From Leuctra nigra (Eukaryota > Arthropoda > Insecta > Plecoptera > Leuctridae): a stretch of DNA of 64,000 nucleotides. The first letter of the stretch is position 1; each line of letters starts with the position of its first letter. Below, piece by piece: positions 33,204 to 45,400 of the stretch. Made by a program: the position numbers and the translations under genes. The stretch is from the NCBI GenBank assembly GCA_934045905.1, contig OW203762.1, positions 45,595,411-45,659,410 of the forward strand. Direction: 5' to 3'. A model generated the notes under the pieces. It worked only from the letters and a program-made list of their open reading frames with translations, had not been told where the DNA came from and searched no databases.

Positions 33204-33264
33204 TTACCGGCGAGCTGGGGGACCATACGGATCCATCCTGTCCATGGGGTCACGCTCGTAACGG
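33204..33264 (-). CDS. RRM-gene exon 6 (possible last exon)
   Basis: The acceptor ACTTTCAG precedes RYERDPMDRMDPYGPPARR and TAA at 33206-33204. The TAA lies inside a consensus donor GTAAGT, so the exon may also splice onward with phase 2. Confidence 0.7.
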
Positions 33265-36200
33265 CTGAAAGTAACCGGATTTGTTAGACATTACCTATAT
33301 TGTGCAACAGAAAATAATTGTCTATGCTGTTTATTTATTATTTTCAAATCACTCAGTGCATTTGCTAGCAGGAGGAATAGGGTAGTGGGACACACTATGT
33401 GCCCTACTCCCCTATTCCTATCAGCAACAGCCTTAAAAAATAGTACACCAAACAATCATCAAGTTAGGTATAAGTAGAATCGAATTAAAATAGAGAACAA
33501 AATTACCTATTATGGGGAAGTGAAAATGTTATGAAAAAGATAACAAGCAATCTTCAGGGTTAAAATAAATAAAGCAATTCATAGTGCAGCAAAGCACTCA
33601 CATTCTCAATTAAAACATTCTGACCTGATTTATGAAAATAATTATTATTTCTCATCTTCCAAAATATTTAACCATTTTAAGATTTGCTTTAACCATGTAG
33701 ACGGCTGGGTAGTAAGCGCGACCTTGAAGAGTTTTTAATCGATTTTTATCAATATCTTTTACCAATGTAATTGTTAATAAAATAAGGCTTTGTACGCGTC
33801 TTCTGAACTGTTCAATGAAAATAATTTCCTGTTTGGAATGGGTTATTACTTATTAGTTTTATTTTGTCCAACAGAAGTTTAGTGGCATAAAATTTGTACT
33901 AATTTTCAGGCACTAAACATCTGTTGGACAAAATAAAACTAATAACTTATTCCAACTATGAAATTATTTTCATTGAACAGTTCTGAAGACGCGTACAAAG
34001 CCCATTTTATTAACAATTACATTGGTAAAAGATATTGATAAAAATTGATTAAAAAAAACTCTTCAAGGTCAAACTCACTACTCAGCCGGCTGAATTCAGG
34101 TAGGTCGCATCTGTCGAAGTGAGTTAATTTGTAGGAAAAACACACAGTAAACAATACGGTCTATTTACTTTTTGTGAGGAGTTAGGAAGCTGATTTTTTT
34201 CGTGATAAGGATAGAGTGCTATCAAATATTATGCAAATATTTAATATCAACAAAAAAAGGGGGCAAAATCAAGATTTTCTTTAATGGTTATGTTGAATAT
34301 ATGGCAAACGTAAGAGATATGGGCGTACTCGTTAATGGGTTAAAAGAGTTTTAAGATTTTAAGAGTTAGTAATAAATTCTCTGCTTAAGAATATATTACA
34401 TAACACAATACACATAGGTAGATAAATTAATGAAAGATAAAAATAAAAGTTATTAATTTTTTCCATTCACTTCGTTCACATTCACATTCACTTCGTTTCC
34501 ATTCACCGCATTTCAATTAGGAACATTACATTGAATTTGCCATTGCCATATCATAGCATCGTTTGTGTCAACCGTATGCTTCCATTCTCTCTCCTATAAA
34601 TAATTTTCAACTTACCCTCCGCCGTTGTAGCTGGTCGGCGGTGGCGACCGTCGGCGGTACATGTCCGATGAAAGGCGACTCCCACCATAATCGCTGCGCC
34701 TCTCAAAGGTGGGGACGGGGGGAGGTAGGGGGCGATCATACGGCGAGCGGCCTCCTACATCGGAGAAGGAGCGGCGCTCGTAAGGGGAGCGCATGAGATC
34801 GGAGTACGAGCCACGACGCTCAGGCTCACGTCCAAGACCAAGTCCACTGCAAAATAACAACACATCATTAAGATTTCTAATAAATTATGTTGTAAAATTT
34901 TTGCAGTTTGCCACATTTGGTACGTAGCTAGTAAACAAATACATTGATCAGAAAAGTAGAAGACAGCCATTCAATTCCTCTAGTAGTATATAAATAACAA
35001 ATAGCACGGTAAAAAGTAAAAACCATATTCATTACAGCACAAATTCATGATGCTTTACTTGTGAAAACTATGTTCATTCACCAAAGGCAGAATGTCTGCT
35101 GACAGATAGCACTTGTTTGATCACAGCAACAGTGTAAACGAGGCATCTAGAAAACTGTGGGTACACACTAGTGATGCCCAACGCGAATATTCCCAAGCAA
35201 ATTTGGGGAATATTCCCGACTCGGGAATTTACTTCTTTGTTTATACATTGAAATGTATGATTTATTTCAAAGAAGCAAGGAGAAGCGGAAGAAAGTGAAA
35301 CTGGAGAAGGCACAGATAAAGAGGTCTGAAATGAAGTGTTCTTATTAATTATAATTTAATGTTCTTATTTTGTGGTACCTACCTATGTCTTTACCTAGCT
35401 CTTCTTAGTATTCATTTTTTGTCACTAATTTTCTTGATATCTTATGATGACCTCATAACATAAACATGCTTTAATAATGTTTTCTCTTAATGTTTACTCC
35501 TCCCTGTAGTAAATTCCCAATAAATTCCCGGTTTGGGGAATATTCCCGAAAAAATTACAATCACTAGTACACACCGATTCTAGTCCTTTTTCTTTTAAGC
35601 CGCGTTTACAAAAACTTAACATTCGAAAATTAGCGTTGCAAAATTAACGCAATTCCACTTTCGTTCACAACCACTTAGGAAACATAACACACACGTAAAA
35701 CAAGATGGCACCTGCCAGCGCTGTGATTTTGATGTGAGAGCAAAGAAGTGTCAGTGCTCATGCGCCACTTCCTACACTTAACGTTCGACAAAATTGGTGT
35801 ACCTACGTTAATTTACAAAATTTTGTTGTGAACGAATCTATAAGTTTATATGGGCTTGACAATTGAAATTGAGTTAATTTTCTCAATTTTTGAACGTTAA
35901 TTTTGTTGTAAACGCGGCTTTACGCATTCTGTGTTTTTTTTATGGTCGTATATAAAACCTACGCACCGGTCTCTGGAGGGAAGTGGTGGAGGTGGAGGTC
36001 CTCGAGATGCGTAGTAGTTGTCGTAACCGTTTCCACGATCGTAGCTGTCATAGTATCCATTCCTCATAGCTGGTGGTGGTGGAGGTCCTGGACGACGATC
36101 ACCGTAGTCGCCTCGTCCGTTCTCGCCACGCATGTACGGCGGGGGTGGTCCTCCAGGTCGACCCATACCGCCGCCCCTCATGCCTCCACGGCCTCGGAAA

Positions 36201-37729
36201 GTGCTTCCACTTCCACCTCCGCGCATCGGCCCACCTCCACGGCCACTCTTCTTGCCAGTGGATTGCTGAGAAGAGTACACATTTAATACTAAGTTGAACT
36301 GAAGTAGGTACTACTATAATTGAAATAAGTTGACACCTATAATGAAATATGTTGTACATACTTATATCATTATTTACTAGAATGATTGGTATGCATAACA
36401 TATTAAATTAAATAATTGCTTTGAACTGAATTTGGAAAAGGTAAAAGGTAGTAGTAGCAAAGTAGGTATATACCTAACGTGCAGAAATTTCAGATCATGT
36501 TATTTTCATGGAAACTAATTTACATTTGCCTCTTCTAGACCAGTTCCTTGCATTTTGTAGGTCTACCTTAAAACAGTGGTTCTATATAATAGAGAGTCGT
36601 TTTAGTTACCTCAACACTGATTTGCACACCCATAAAGTCAGCATTGTGAAGTGCATCAATGGCCCGCAGTGCCATATCCTCCGTCTTCATGTGAACGAAA
36701 CCATATCGGTTAAGAATGTCACACTCGGTGACGATACCAAAACGTTCAAACAAACGACGCAGGTCATGGGATTGAGCCTCTTCAGGAAGCCGGCCAACAA
36801 AGATCTTGGTTTTCTGTGAATTGAATAATATACCTCTTGAATTGATGTAAAATCATAGTACCTATGGTCCGTCTCAGACCTAGAGACACTCATTGTTCTC
36901 GTTTATAATGTATCGTAAAATCATTTGCTCTCATTGTATCCTCAACCATTTATTGTCCGTCCCTTGTTCGATGTCGTTTACAACCTTGTTACTCTTAGCC
37001 CTCTAAGAGTTGTAAAAATCCGTTCCAAAGAAATGGACCTTGAGTGGGTGAAAATGTAGACACATTTGAGGGTCTATTGGCTCTGCGGCAGAGCTGATAC
37101 AGAAAGCATTCCACAGCTGAGGTTTGTTTTGATACTTTTACGTTTTTACGATAGGGTCAGGTCCAATGTAAGTGAGAACAATAAGTGTATCTAGGTCTGA
37201 AACGGACCATAGGTAGGTACCTAGGACATATTATTTTCATAGTTTGTTAGGTTATTCAAAAACTTGTTTAGGTAAGTAATCATAATTAAACAACAGGTTC
37301 CAACAGTTGAACTTAATAATATTAAGGTAAGCTGGTCGTTGGATAATATGAATGGCCGGCACTACAGCCTAGGCTAGGTAAGCCTACCCTAGGTACCTAG
37401 TTCATTGCACTGACTGAATCACCTAGGGTAATAATTAGTAATGTGTAGTAGGCAGGCACTTACTGGAGGGGAACTCGATGTGCGTAGATCTGAAAATTAA
37501 CAAATACACATTTTTTAATATCTAAGCATATTTAAGAAGTGCACTTATGCACTTCAGGTAAATAGTCAGTTGGATGGGCAAACAACAAGAAGCAGAGCGT
37601 TCCCTCCCTGCATGGCGTGCATTAATTTGTCCCAGGCCGCTTGGGTTTTGTAATAAGATTCTCAAGCATTATCTTCAAAATATCTTAATAATTTATGTAT
37701 AAATGTGAAAAAGTGCTCTTACCTGTCAT
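33204..37729 (-). CDS. RNA-binding protein: single RRM plus Gly/Pro/Arg-rich tail
   Basis: Six exons join in phase (37723-37729, 37464-37489, 36610-36813, 35967-36265, 34616-34846, 33204-33264; 828 nt) to give 275 residues. The start MTDLRTSSSPPK is followed at about residue 12 by an RRM with RNP2 (IFVGRL) and RNP1 (RYGFVHMK), most like the RRMs of RBM4, RBM14 and Lark. Then comes an RGG/proline-rich region (GGGPMRGGG, GRPGGPPPPYMRG, ASRGPPPPPLPSRDR) and a Ser/Tyr/Arg-rich tail (SPYERRSFSDVGG, MYRRRSPPPTS). It should bind RNA in the nucleus or cytoplasm, probably in splicing or translational control, with the disordered tail supporting condensation. Lark has two RRMs and a zinc knuckle, so this single-RRM protein is a relative rather than a clear orthologue. 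The final TAA overlaps a good splice donor (CG|GTAAGT), so longer isoforms are possible. Introns hold four MITEs. Confidence 0.82.
33699..34091. mobile_element. Foldback MITE in RRM-gene intron 5
   Basis: A left arm of about 180 bp (GGCTGGGTAGTAAG ... TTTGTCCAACAGAAGTTTAGTG) is inverted at 33908-34091 (CACTAAACATCTGTTGGACA ... AGCCGGCT). The arms pair almost throughout with a short loop near 33890-33907. I saw no definite target duplication. Confidence 0.8.
34616..34846 (-). CDS. RRM-gene exon 5 (Arg/Ser/Tyr-rich)
   Basis: The acceptor ATTTTGCAG leads into GLGLGREPERRGSYSD and the exon ends SPPPTSYNGG before GTAAGT. Phase 2 to 2 joins both neighbours. Confidence 0.83.
35169..35566. mobile_element. 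Short hAT-like element in RRM-gene intron 4
   Basis: The flanks GTACACAC (35161-35168 and 35567-35574) form an 8-bp duplication. The ends TAGTGAT / ATCACTA are inverted, and both subterminal regions repeat GGGAATATTCCC. There is no coding capacity. Confidence 0.82.
35598..35919. mobile_element. Harbinger-like MITE in RRM-gene intron 4
   Basis: The ends AGCCGCGTTTACA / TGTAAACGCGGCT with flanking TTA (35595-35597 and 35920-35922) fit PIF/Harbinger. The inverted similarity continues inward (AACGTTAATTTTG-like). It ends 47 bases from the exon 4 donor. Confidence 0.82.
35967..36265 (-). CDS. RRM-gene exon 4 (RGG and poly-Pro)
   Basis: It starts QSTGKKSGRGGGP after CTTCTCAG and ends ...PSRDR split at CG|GTGCGT. 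It is rich in GRGG, PGGPPPP and tyrosine-containing repeats. Antisense frames here arise from the biased composition. Confidence 0.85.
36610..36813 (-). CDS. RRM-gene exon 3 (RRM domain)
   Basis: It encodes 68 residues from KTKIFVGRLPEE to VQISVE, containing RNP2 and RNP1. The acceptor is TTCACAG and the donor GTAACT; phase 0 at both ends. Confidence 0.88.
36861..37213. mobile_element. Tc1/mariner-like MITE in RRM-gene intron 2
   Basis: The ends CCTATGGTCCGTCTCAGACC and GGTCTGAAACGGACCATAGG are inverted repeats extending about 40 bp, flanked by TA on each side (36859-36860, 37214-37215). There is no transposase. Confidence 0.82.
37464..37489 (-). CDS. RRM-gene exon 2 (26-nt microexon)
   Basis: The acceptor TTTTCAG and donor GTAAGTG bound 26 nt encoding LRTSSSPP in the only phase that joins exon 1 to the RRM exon. 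Confidence 0.72.
37723..37729 (-). CDS. RRM-gene exon 1 (start codon)
   Basis: ATGACAG is followed by the donor GTAAGAG. The single leftover G joins AT of exon 2 to make GAT (Asp). It is too short to be found as an ORF; phase continuity with exon 2 supports it. Confidence 0.7.
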
Positions 37730-37872
37730 TCTTGGACTGGTTATATTGTAAATGCACAATAAATGGTTGAATCTTTATTGAAACTGCGCAATAAATTAAC
37801 TCCTCCACCGGCAACAGATAAAATGGCGGCGGGCGGATGCTTGCGAAAATAAAAGCGGAAGAGGACTGAGGA
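37730..37872 (-). promoter_or_regulatory. Likely promoter of the RRM gene with YY1-like motif
   Basis: Directly upstream of the start codon lies a compact GC-richer stretch with AAAATGGCGGC at 37820-37830 and GCGGAAG at about 37855. Similar motifs occur in metazoan housekeeping promoters. No TATA box is placed correctly for the minus strand. Confidence 0.4.
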
Positions 37873-38001
37873 ATGGATGATCTTTTTGGAACTAACGGAA
37901 GAGTGCATGATGGGAATAGGAAATTATGTAGGAAGAAAGCCGCGAAACTTTTAAATGCAATGAAAAATGTACCATTGAATCGGTCGACTATTAGACAGTG
38001 A
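37873..38001 (+). CDS. Possible 42-residue ORF divergent to the RRM gene
   Basis: ATG GAT GAT CTT TTT begins a 42-codon frame (MDDLFGTNGRVHDGN, then basic NRKLCRKKAAKLL) ending in TGA at 37999-38001. It starts 143 bases from the RRM start codon on the opposite strand. A basic amphipathic middle is visible. It may be a short peptide, the first exon of a divergent gene or chance. Confidence 0.25.
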   Translation: MDDLFGTNGRVHDGNRKLCRKKAAKLLNAMKNVPLNRSTIRQ

Positions 38002-38004
38002 TAC

Positions 38005-41000
38005 TACTAGTGAGATACTATGATACTACTATGGGTAGATAATAATACAAAACGGACCTCATAAAACGAAAACATGCTCACGACGATTTCATCACTATCC
38101 TCAATCCTGTTGAGATCGTGGTGGCACGATGATTTCTCGCACTTGTCTACAAAGTTTTGAAACTTTCAATATTCTTTCGTTTTTGTATCACCCTCAATAA
38201 TATCAGAAAATTAGATTAGATGGGGTACCTGAGATAAATTCTGAGATATTCACAATTGAAGTTTCACTTTTAGTCTGTAGGTACTTCAACTTTGAAATTG
38301 GCATAAAAGGAGCAGTTTAAGTTTTTCCCCTCAATTTAAAATATGTTCCCCCATTGAGAATTTTCCCAAAAACTAAAATTAAGGTAAAGTCCATGTATAC
38401 ATACTGAGCAACACAATTTCGTCAAGAAAATGTAACCAAGCTGAACTATTTAAAAAATTACTACTTTTCTGATATTCCCATACCTAAGAGCAATACAAAT
38501 TGTTCAGGGAAGTCACGTGAAATTTTATTCTTGTTAATTTGTAAATATCAACACAAATAACAATGTCAAACACACTTCACCAGCGAAATTTAAAATTTTC
38601 ATTCATAAAAATCAAATTCAAATGTCATGGGATATTTTGACGGGAAAAACGGCAGGCATTGAGAATCAGGATTGTGATGTCATTTCCAAGTCTCCAACAA
38701 TGTGTTGCCATGGTGATTCCTTTGTCGTTATGGCAATATAGAGGATTGTGATGTCATTGTCAATTTTTCTGTTTTAAAATTGTAAGAAAATTATCAAACT
38801 TTGTAACTGAATTTCTCGAAAACTACTTGTCCCACAACAAAAATAATACTATATCTGTGTTCAGCAACATCTCAACTTTAATAAAATAACTATTATTCTG
38901 GAATCTAATTGATAAGTGTATTCCCTATTGTATTGACTGCGAAAATTAATTATATTTTCATGATAAACATTACTTAAGTTCAACATTAATTATATTCACA
39001 AAACTTGACACATTTCTAAATTCGAAGTAATCACTTCCCATATTTTAGTATTGACTTGTATCAAAGTTAATGTTTTCATCAAAATCATCTAGCCCTCTTA
39101 AGAATTTTATTATATTTAAATATTTTATTGAATATTATCCATTCCACAAAGAGATATTGTGCAGCCGGAAGACTTAGAGGAAGATGAAGAAGAAGAGTGT
39201 GATGTGTCAAAACCAGCCACCCAAAGATACTAATATATTATTGGCTTACGCAGCCACCCAACATCGACATCACTGAAGTGAAGGCCCAAGATTGACAGTG
39301 GAATTCCACCCCTCGACCCGACATTGAGTTGGAAACGGGCGACAGATATTTAATATGATTTTATTTTATGATTTTATTTTTGTAAATAGTACACTTTTAA
39401 GGATTTTTGCACGCTGATTTTGCATACAAGACCATAATATTTATAGCCAATAAATGTAGAGAAAAATCAAAATGAACTATCATGCAGCCCATAACTTGAT
39501 GTTCGCTGCACATACTTACGAAAAATATTTAATATAATATATCTATTGAAATAGAGTCAAATCTGCTCACAATAAATATTACATAGGTAATTATATATTT
39601 TCATTTCAATACACAGTGACAGAACAATATATTAGAATTTTCAATATCAGATCAACAAGTAAGAGATATAGTTATTATACATTAGGTATGTATAAGTTGC
39701 ATACAATTATTAAAAACTACAGTAGAACTAGATAATCCAATCCAGCACAGTAAACATACTAATTGAATTCAAGTTTGAAAGTGTAGTACATAGGTACCTA
39801 CATATTGAAATGTACACTGGGCCAATTTAAAAAGAATTACCTACCTACAAATGACTAAGTTCGGACCTGTTTAGTCCATACCATGGTTAGGGGAAAGGGA
39901 AAGTATTAAATTTAATACTTTTAATTTGGCCAAGTATACCTTCTTCACAAGATCTCAAAACTACACCCTAAAAGCCCCTAGGTTAATGCCTTCATACAAT
40001 AACTGTACAGTTTATAGTATTGTATTATGACAGTACTAATTCTCTACATAATATCTCATTGATAAAATTATAATGTCTCATTTAAATTGAAACACTGTAC
40101 AACTAAGTTAAGTTATACAAAACATTTAATTTTATCATCTCAGATCACTATTATTTATACATCCTGTTAAATCAAGTTATTAAATGAAGTACCTAGTTAG
40201 TACAATAATTCGAGTTTATTGGCAGTCAGTATGCCAATATATGATCATCGAACATGAAATGTGAAGCTGCGATATGCCAATTTACTTGAAGTCAGTGGTA
40301 ACAGCCATACCATAAGGCTGAATGCAATAATCTGTTAATCTCCTCAAATTGTGCCCTTAATCCAATTTACTTCTTTATAAATTAATTTACACCCCTAGGT
40401 TCATGGTTAACATTTTAATTGAATGTTTTGTAGAGGTATGTATTAACAATATTACACAAATATAGAACAAATCGGTTTTGTTCCAAAATCTACCAAAACC
40501 TCCAAGAGTAAAAAGGTTTACTACTATCAGGATGGAATCATTCTAGAATGCTTTCTGAAATAATTAGCTGCAAATCGTTCATCACCTTTGGGGTGTGATG
40601 GTAGCTGTATTCGATGTATGGGGGGTGGGGAGGTAGCTGTATTCAATGTAGGTAGGGTTGTAAGATGTAGGCTACTACACAAAAAATATTTTGCAGTGAA
40701 AAAACTTCTACAAATTTTAATCAGACTCTTAATTTTGAAATCCAAATGTTGAACTAAAAGTAAAGCACGTATTATTTTCATGACCCAAGGTTAGCACAGG
40801 GGACCCTTCATTTTTCTCCACAATTTAAATTAGTAATATACAATTTTTTGTGTTCCTCATGAATGTTGAACTGAGTGATTATGTAATCAATCCTTAGTAC
40901 ACATTTTAACTTTGTATGCCTTTATTTTTGGTCCCATCAAAAAGATACCTACCTACTTTAAAAGGTCTAAGAATATAAAACTATTAATATTTAATACATA

Positions 41001-42400
41001 CCACCCCTGCATTTAACCACTGAAATTGTAAAGAGCATAATGTACTGTAAATTATAAGATGAGTTGGTATTTAATTTCAAATTCTTATTTCTCTGTACAA
41101 AACTAAAATGTTTACGCCACATTTCAAATACAATTATGTGCAATAGGTATGATTATTGATTTGTATTGTACCTATGTTACAATTTAACAAGTGCAAAACA
41201 AAAAAAAGCCTCCTCCCTCATGTCACTATTTCAATGTTGATAGGCTAAGACATAGTATGGCATGATAAATTTAAAAAATAAATATGTCGTATATCTACAA
41301 TAAATACATCTAATTTACCTATAACAACCAGATTATTAGGTAACAATCTAATAAACTTAATCTGGTGAACAATATAATGTGTGGAATATAGGCCAAAAAT
41401 CATATCTAAAAAAAAATCACATAACTCAATGACCCCTGAATGCAACAATTAGTAATTACTAATTACTATCACATTCACTCATCCCTTCCCGATAAACTGG
41501 GAAGAGGGGTAAGCAAGTACTATGTATCATTTTGTAATTTTTTGTTGTGAGTAGAAACAAAACTGCTTTGCATTCTTGGTCTCTCGTGACGAATAAAAAA
41601 TGTCTATTATCTACCGTAAATTGTATTGGGGTGACAATTATACCTGCATGCCAAATATTTCATTTAGTAGGTTATTTTCAAGGAAATATTTTGTAGGCAA
41701 AATTATGGAATTATGGAACATGGAATAAAACTCCTACAAGAAAAGTTGTGTAGTAAACCACAGAATTGCTATGCTTTGTACTGTACAACAAATGACAATC
41801 TATAACAAAATTCAAAATATGAAGTGATCACAACATATTTCTGGTCAATATGTCAGGGGTTGTCCCCCAACAGCAAAATACATATTTCATGTATTCCATG
41901 TTCTACTATTCATTACCAACCCTGATCGGATTTATTAATTGCATTAAACTATATAATATTGTGTAGGCCTCAAATGTGTAACAAACAACATGTCATATAA
42001 AAACCTACTGACCCTGTAAATTTTCCTGTCAGCATTATAATAGGTGTCGCTTCGTTGATTACGTTATGTTCCCATAGGACAACAAGTATCACTTTCAATC
42101 TATGAAACTTATTTAGAAAATTAAAAATACTGGCCATAGAAAATAATGCCACCATTGCTGTGCAAAATGTAACTTAAATTATGAATAGGTATTCTCAATA
42201 AGATCATCTCCGAGTTATACAATTATACAATGTAATGCTATTATACTGTTATACATTTTAAACTGACCTTATTCCAGTGGAATATCTGTTCTGTTGATTT
42301 TCAAACACTGGTTCGGTTCTCTTTTGTACAGTGGAATGTGAGATTCAAGTTTTGATTTTCTTTGCATGTAAGATAGAGTTCTTTCCATTCTATCAGATAG
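38005..42400. other. Region between the RRM and RasGRP genes
   Basis: Apart from the acidic exon-like piece at 39.14-39.46 kb this is AT-rich and without supported exons. It includes the 22-bp palindrome AAAGTATTAAATTTAATACTTT near 39901-39922. The 3' UTR of RasGRP should lie in its right part. Confidence 0.45.
39142..39460 (+). pseudogene. Plus-strand acidic exon or retrocopy fragment with 3' UTR
   Basis: An open frame ending SIPQRDIVQPEDLEEDEEEE...ATQRY and TAA (about 39143-39231) is followed by AT-rich sequence and AATAAA at about 39449. It looks like the C-terminus and 3' UTR of a gene on the plus strand, but no upstream exon was found. A 5'-truncated retrocopy is an equal possibility. 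I do not recognise the protein. Confidence 0.3.
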
Positions 42401-42408
42401 AAATGTCT

Positions 42409-42427
42409 TCACGAAACACTGCTCTGC
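42409..42427 (-). CDS. RasGRP: RasGRP exon 14 (provisional last exon)
   Basis: Following the acceptor TTTGCAG, phase 2 gives W-QSSVS and TGA. A different frame of the same exon is open for about 50 codons ([20 protein letters not shown]...) and would need a missing intermediate exon. The end is therefore provisional. Confidence 0.4.
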
Positions 42428-45400
42428 CTGCAAATAAGGGTAAAGGATCATTAAATATATTTTCAATTAATTACAGTTAGGTTAACCCATGGGGCCATGA
42501 ACACAAAATGTGGGTGCTTAAGAAAAAAAAACATTTTTGTGTCCTTGGGTGTACCTGTATTATTCTAACTTAATCATGTCTAGTTTTTGAGCGCTGCCCT
42601 TAGCTACATAATTCAAAAATTAATATGGCATGTAGCTCACACCGTTTGACCTATCAAATCGAAATTTTTCACATTTTTTGAGACTGTCATAAAGTTTAAA
42701 GATAATATTTTTTTTAATTCCGTCGTTTGGTTCAAATTTTAAAACAAAAATCTTCTGATTGGTTGATCTGATCAGTTTGAAATTTTGCAATGTCATTAGA
42801 TCAAAATTTTATCAACTTTTACAAAGTTTCAGCAAAATCCTACTAATGGTTCAATTTTTTTTTTAATCTCAAGATTGGTCGAAAATCAAAATGTTTCCAT
42901 TAAATTCATATTTTGCCTGGGCATTCAAAATATGTACCATTTTCTCTTAATTTACAAGTATTCAGCCCAATCAGTAAAAAACGTATGTACTTTTTGTCTA
43001 CTGACATTATTAACTGTTTTGAAAAGGATGTCAGAATTGATGTTATCAAAATGGGATTTCCAGTGCAATTTAATATGTACCCATAGTGTATAGATGGCTA
43101 TTCTCAGTTTCAGTGAATGTTGAATGAGTGGATTTCAATTCACTATGGGTGTATATTATGGTGCGTTCGAAATTCCGGTTGGTTATGCTGTGCATATTGG
43201 TGCTCGCTTATCACCGCATTACAGAGAGCGTTTTCCCAGTAGAATTTTAATTCTACACACTGACATCACTCATTAGATTTAAAACCATACAATAGCTTCA
43301 GTAACTCTAAAACTTACCAAATATCAATTGCATCCTGCGCTGCTGACATCTTTAGCTTGCGGGCATTGTTCCTCTCCATGTGACAGTTGCATCGGTTATC
43401 CATTGAAGACAAGAGACAACTTCCCACGGCTGCCTGAGTTTTCTCCGAAGCATTAAAACAGCTCTCTGGACAGCTGTTCTGTGTGCGGAGTCTTGTTGAT
43501 GCTCTATTTAGAGATGGTACCAGCAAGCACTCACTCACCTGCCAAACAAAACACAGAACATAATAATATTATTCCAGTTACATTTTGTCATGGAAGAAAT
43601 ATCATGTCATGGAATTAGGTACCTACCTACTTTTTGCATAAATTTAGAAAATCAGTGCCAATGATTTAATAATTAATTAAAATATAATTCAAAAGTCTAA
43701 AAGAACAAAGCTTATTTTTCTAAAGTTACATGTACACTCCTGGACACTGAAATTGGCCCGCGGTCAATGTTCAAGTAATAATGTAATTTATTGAACACAT
43801 AAAATATTTCAGTGTCCAGGAGTGTACCTCTAGTACCTACTACATATTTGAAATTGAAACAAAATTCACATACATAAAATGTAATTTCATAAATTGCAAA
43901 TAAATAATTCATATCAGGAATACTCTTATTTCATAGTCAGTTAGGGTTTGGCTTTTATACATGATGTGTTATACTACATTCATGTCAATGACCATGTGAG
44001 AATGGTAAATAAACTGAAGTATATAGGTACTATTATTACCAAAAGTTCAATCTGAATTCACCCGAACACGAGTACACTCACCTTCCTGCGTGGACCAATA
44101 AGTTGCGGACTGGGAGGTAGCGAGCCACCGGGGCAATCCAAAGCTGAGTACGAAGCCTCGGAGTCGTTGAAAGTGGAGGAAGAAGAAGTGGAACACTTGG
44201 GACTGGGAACAACTGAATCAGTATCCGAAGAACTTGACTTCTTCTTGCGGCGATTCTTGCGGCGAGTGGCCGCTGGGTTGCTGGTAAACTCTCCTGTAAA
44301 GGAAAACATCATTGTGTTAGTTAAAATTCACACAATCAGAACATTTCCAAGAAATCTACTGCACAAGTCAATAGTCACTCATTAGTCATTACTCATTACT
44401 CATTTAGTCATATTATCCACCACCTCACTGGAGCAAATTTGATATTAAATAATCAAAATAATTATAGACTTTATAATGTTCCATCAGAGGCTATGATATG
44501 ACAATTAACAATAATTAACACAACACAGTAGATGTTAAAAAATTGTAATATGTGCTGAGTGAGGGTGTGGGTACCTAATACCAACTAATACCAATACAGA
44601 ACAGTATTTATCGTGTGATCGGACCTACGTGCCCTGTGTCCGATCTAAAGATGAATCCTCTTCGGTATCAGTATTACACATATGCCCGACCTTCCCCATC
44701 AGACATGGGCAGTATCGGAAATACAGGTATTTTCTATTTTCACGAACTATTTAATGCGTATTTTGTATCTTGTATTTCAAATACATTATTTCCGAGTATT
44801 TCATATTTTCAGCATTAATAAAATGCAAAACAGCTACTGTAAAATGTATTAATTACATTATGTAATACCAAATTATACCAAATTATTTGGTAATTTGGTT
44901 GTACCAAATTATGTTTGGTACATGTACCATAAGCAATTACATTAAAATTACCTTATGCAATACACTTTCACATGAATTAATTTTCACTGCTAGCATGAAA
45001 GAAGATGTATAATGATTTGAAGATTACAATTTGTTTCTAGAAATAAATCACACTTTTTACAATTTATGTTTTGATTCTTATAAATCAGACATAAATAAAA
45101 TTCAAATTTCATTAAAAAAATTGTAAAGTAGGTACATACTTAAGGAGGGATGCCCAAGTAGATTTTCCGAAAGTATTTTTATTATTTTTTGTTGAAATGT
45201 ACGACTTTTATTAATTTTTTCAACATTTCTACTATATTTTTATGTAAAAGTTTTATCAAATGTCTTGGAACTTGCAACTCTCGAATTATATTGAGTTTTC
45301 AATATGATGTCTTCGGAAGATTAAGAAATTTTAACACAGGAGGTAACGGAAAATTATTTAGAATTTGGCGCCTAACTTTTAAAAACGTACGGCTAGGTGT

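Noticed and set aside
35942..36297. Plus-strand frames of 74-114 codons
   Set aside because: They are antisense to the Gly/Pro-rich exon of the RRM gene and arise from its composition.
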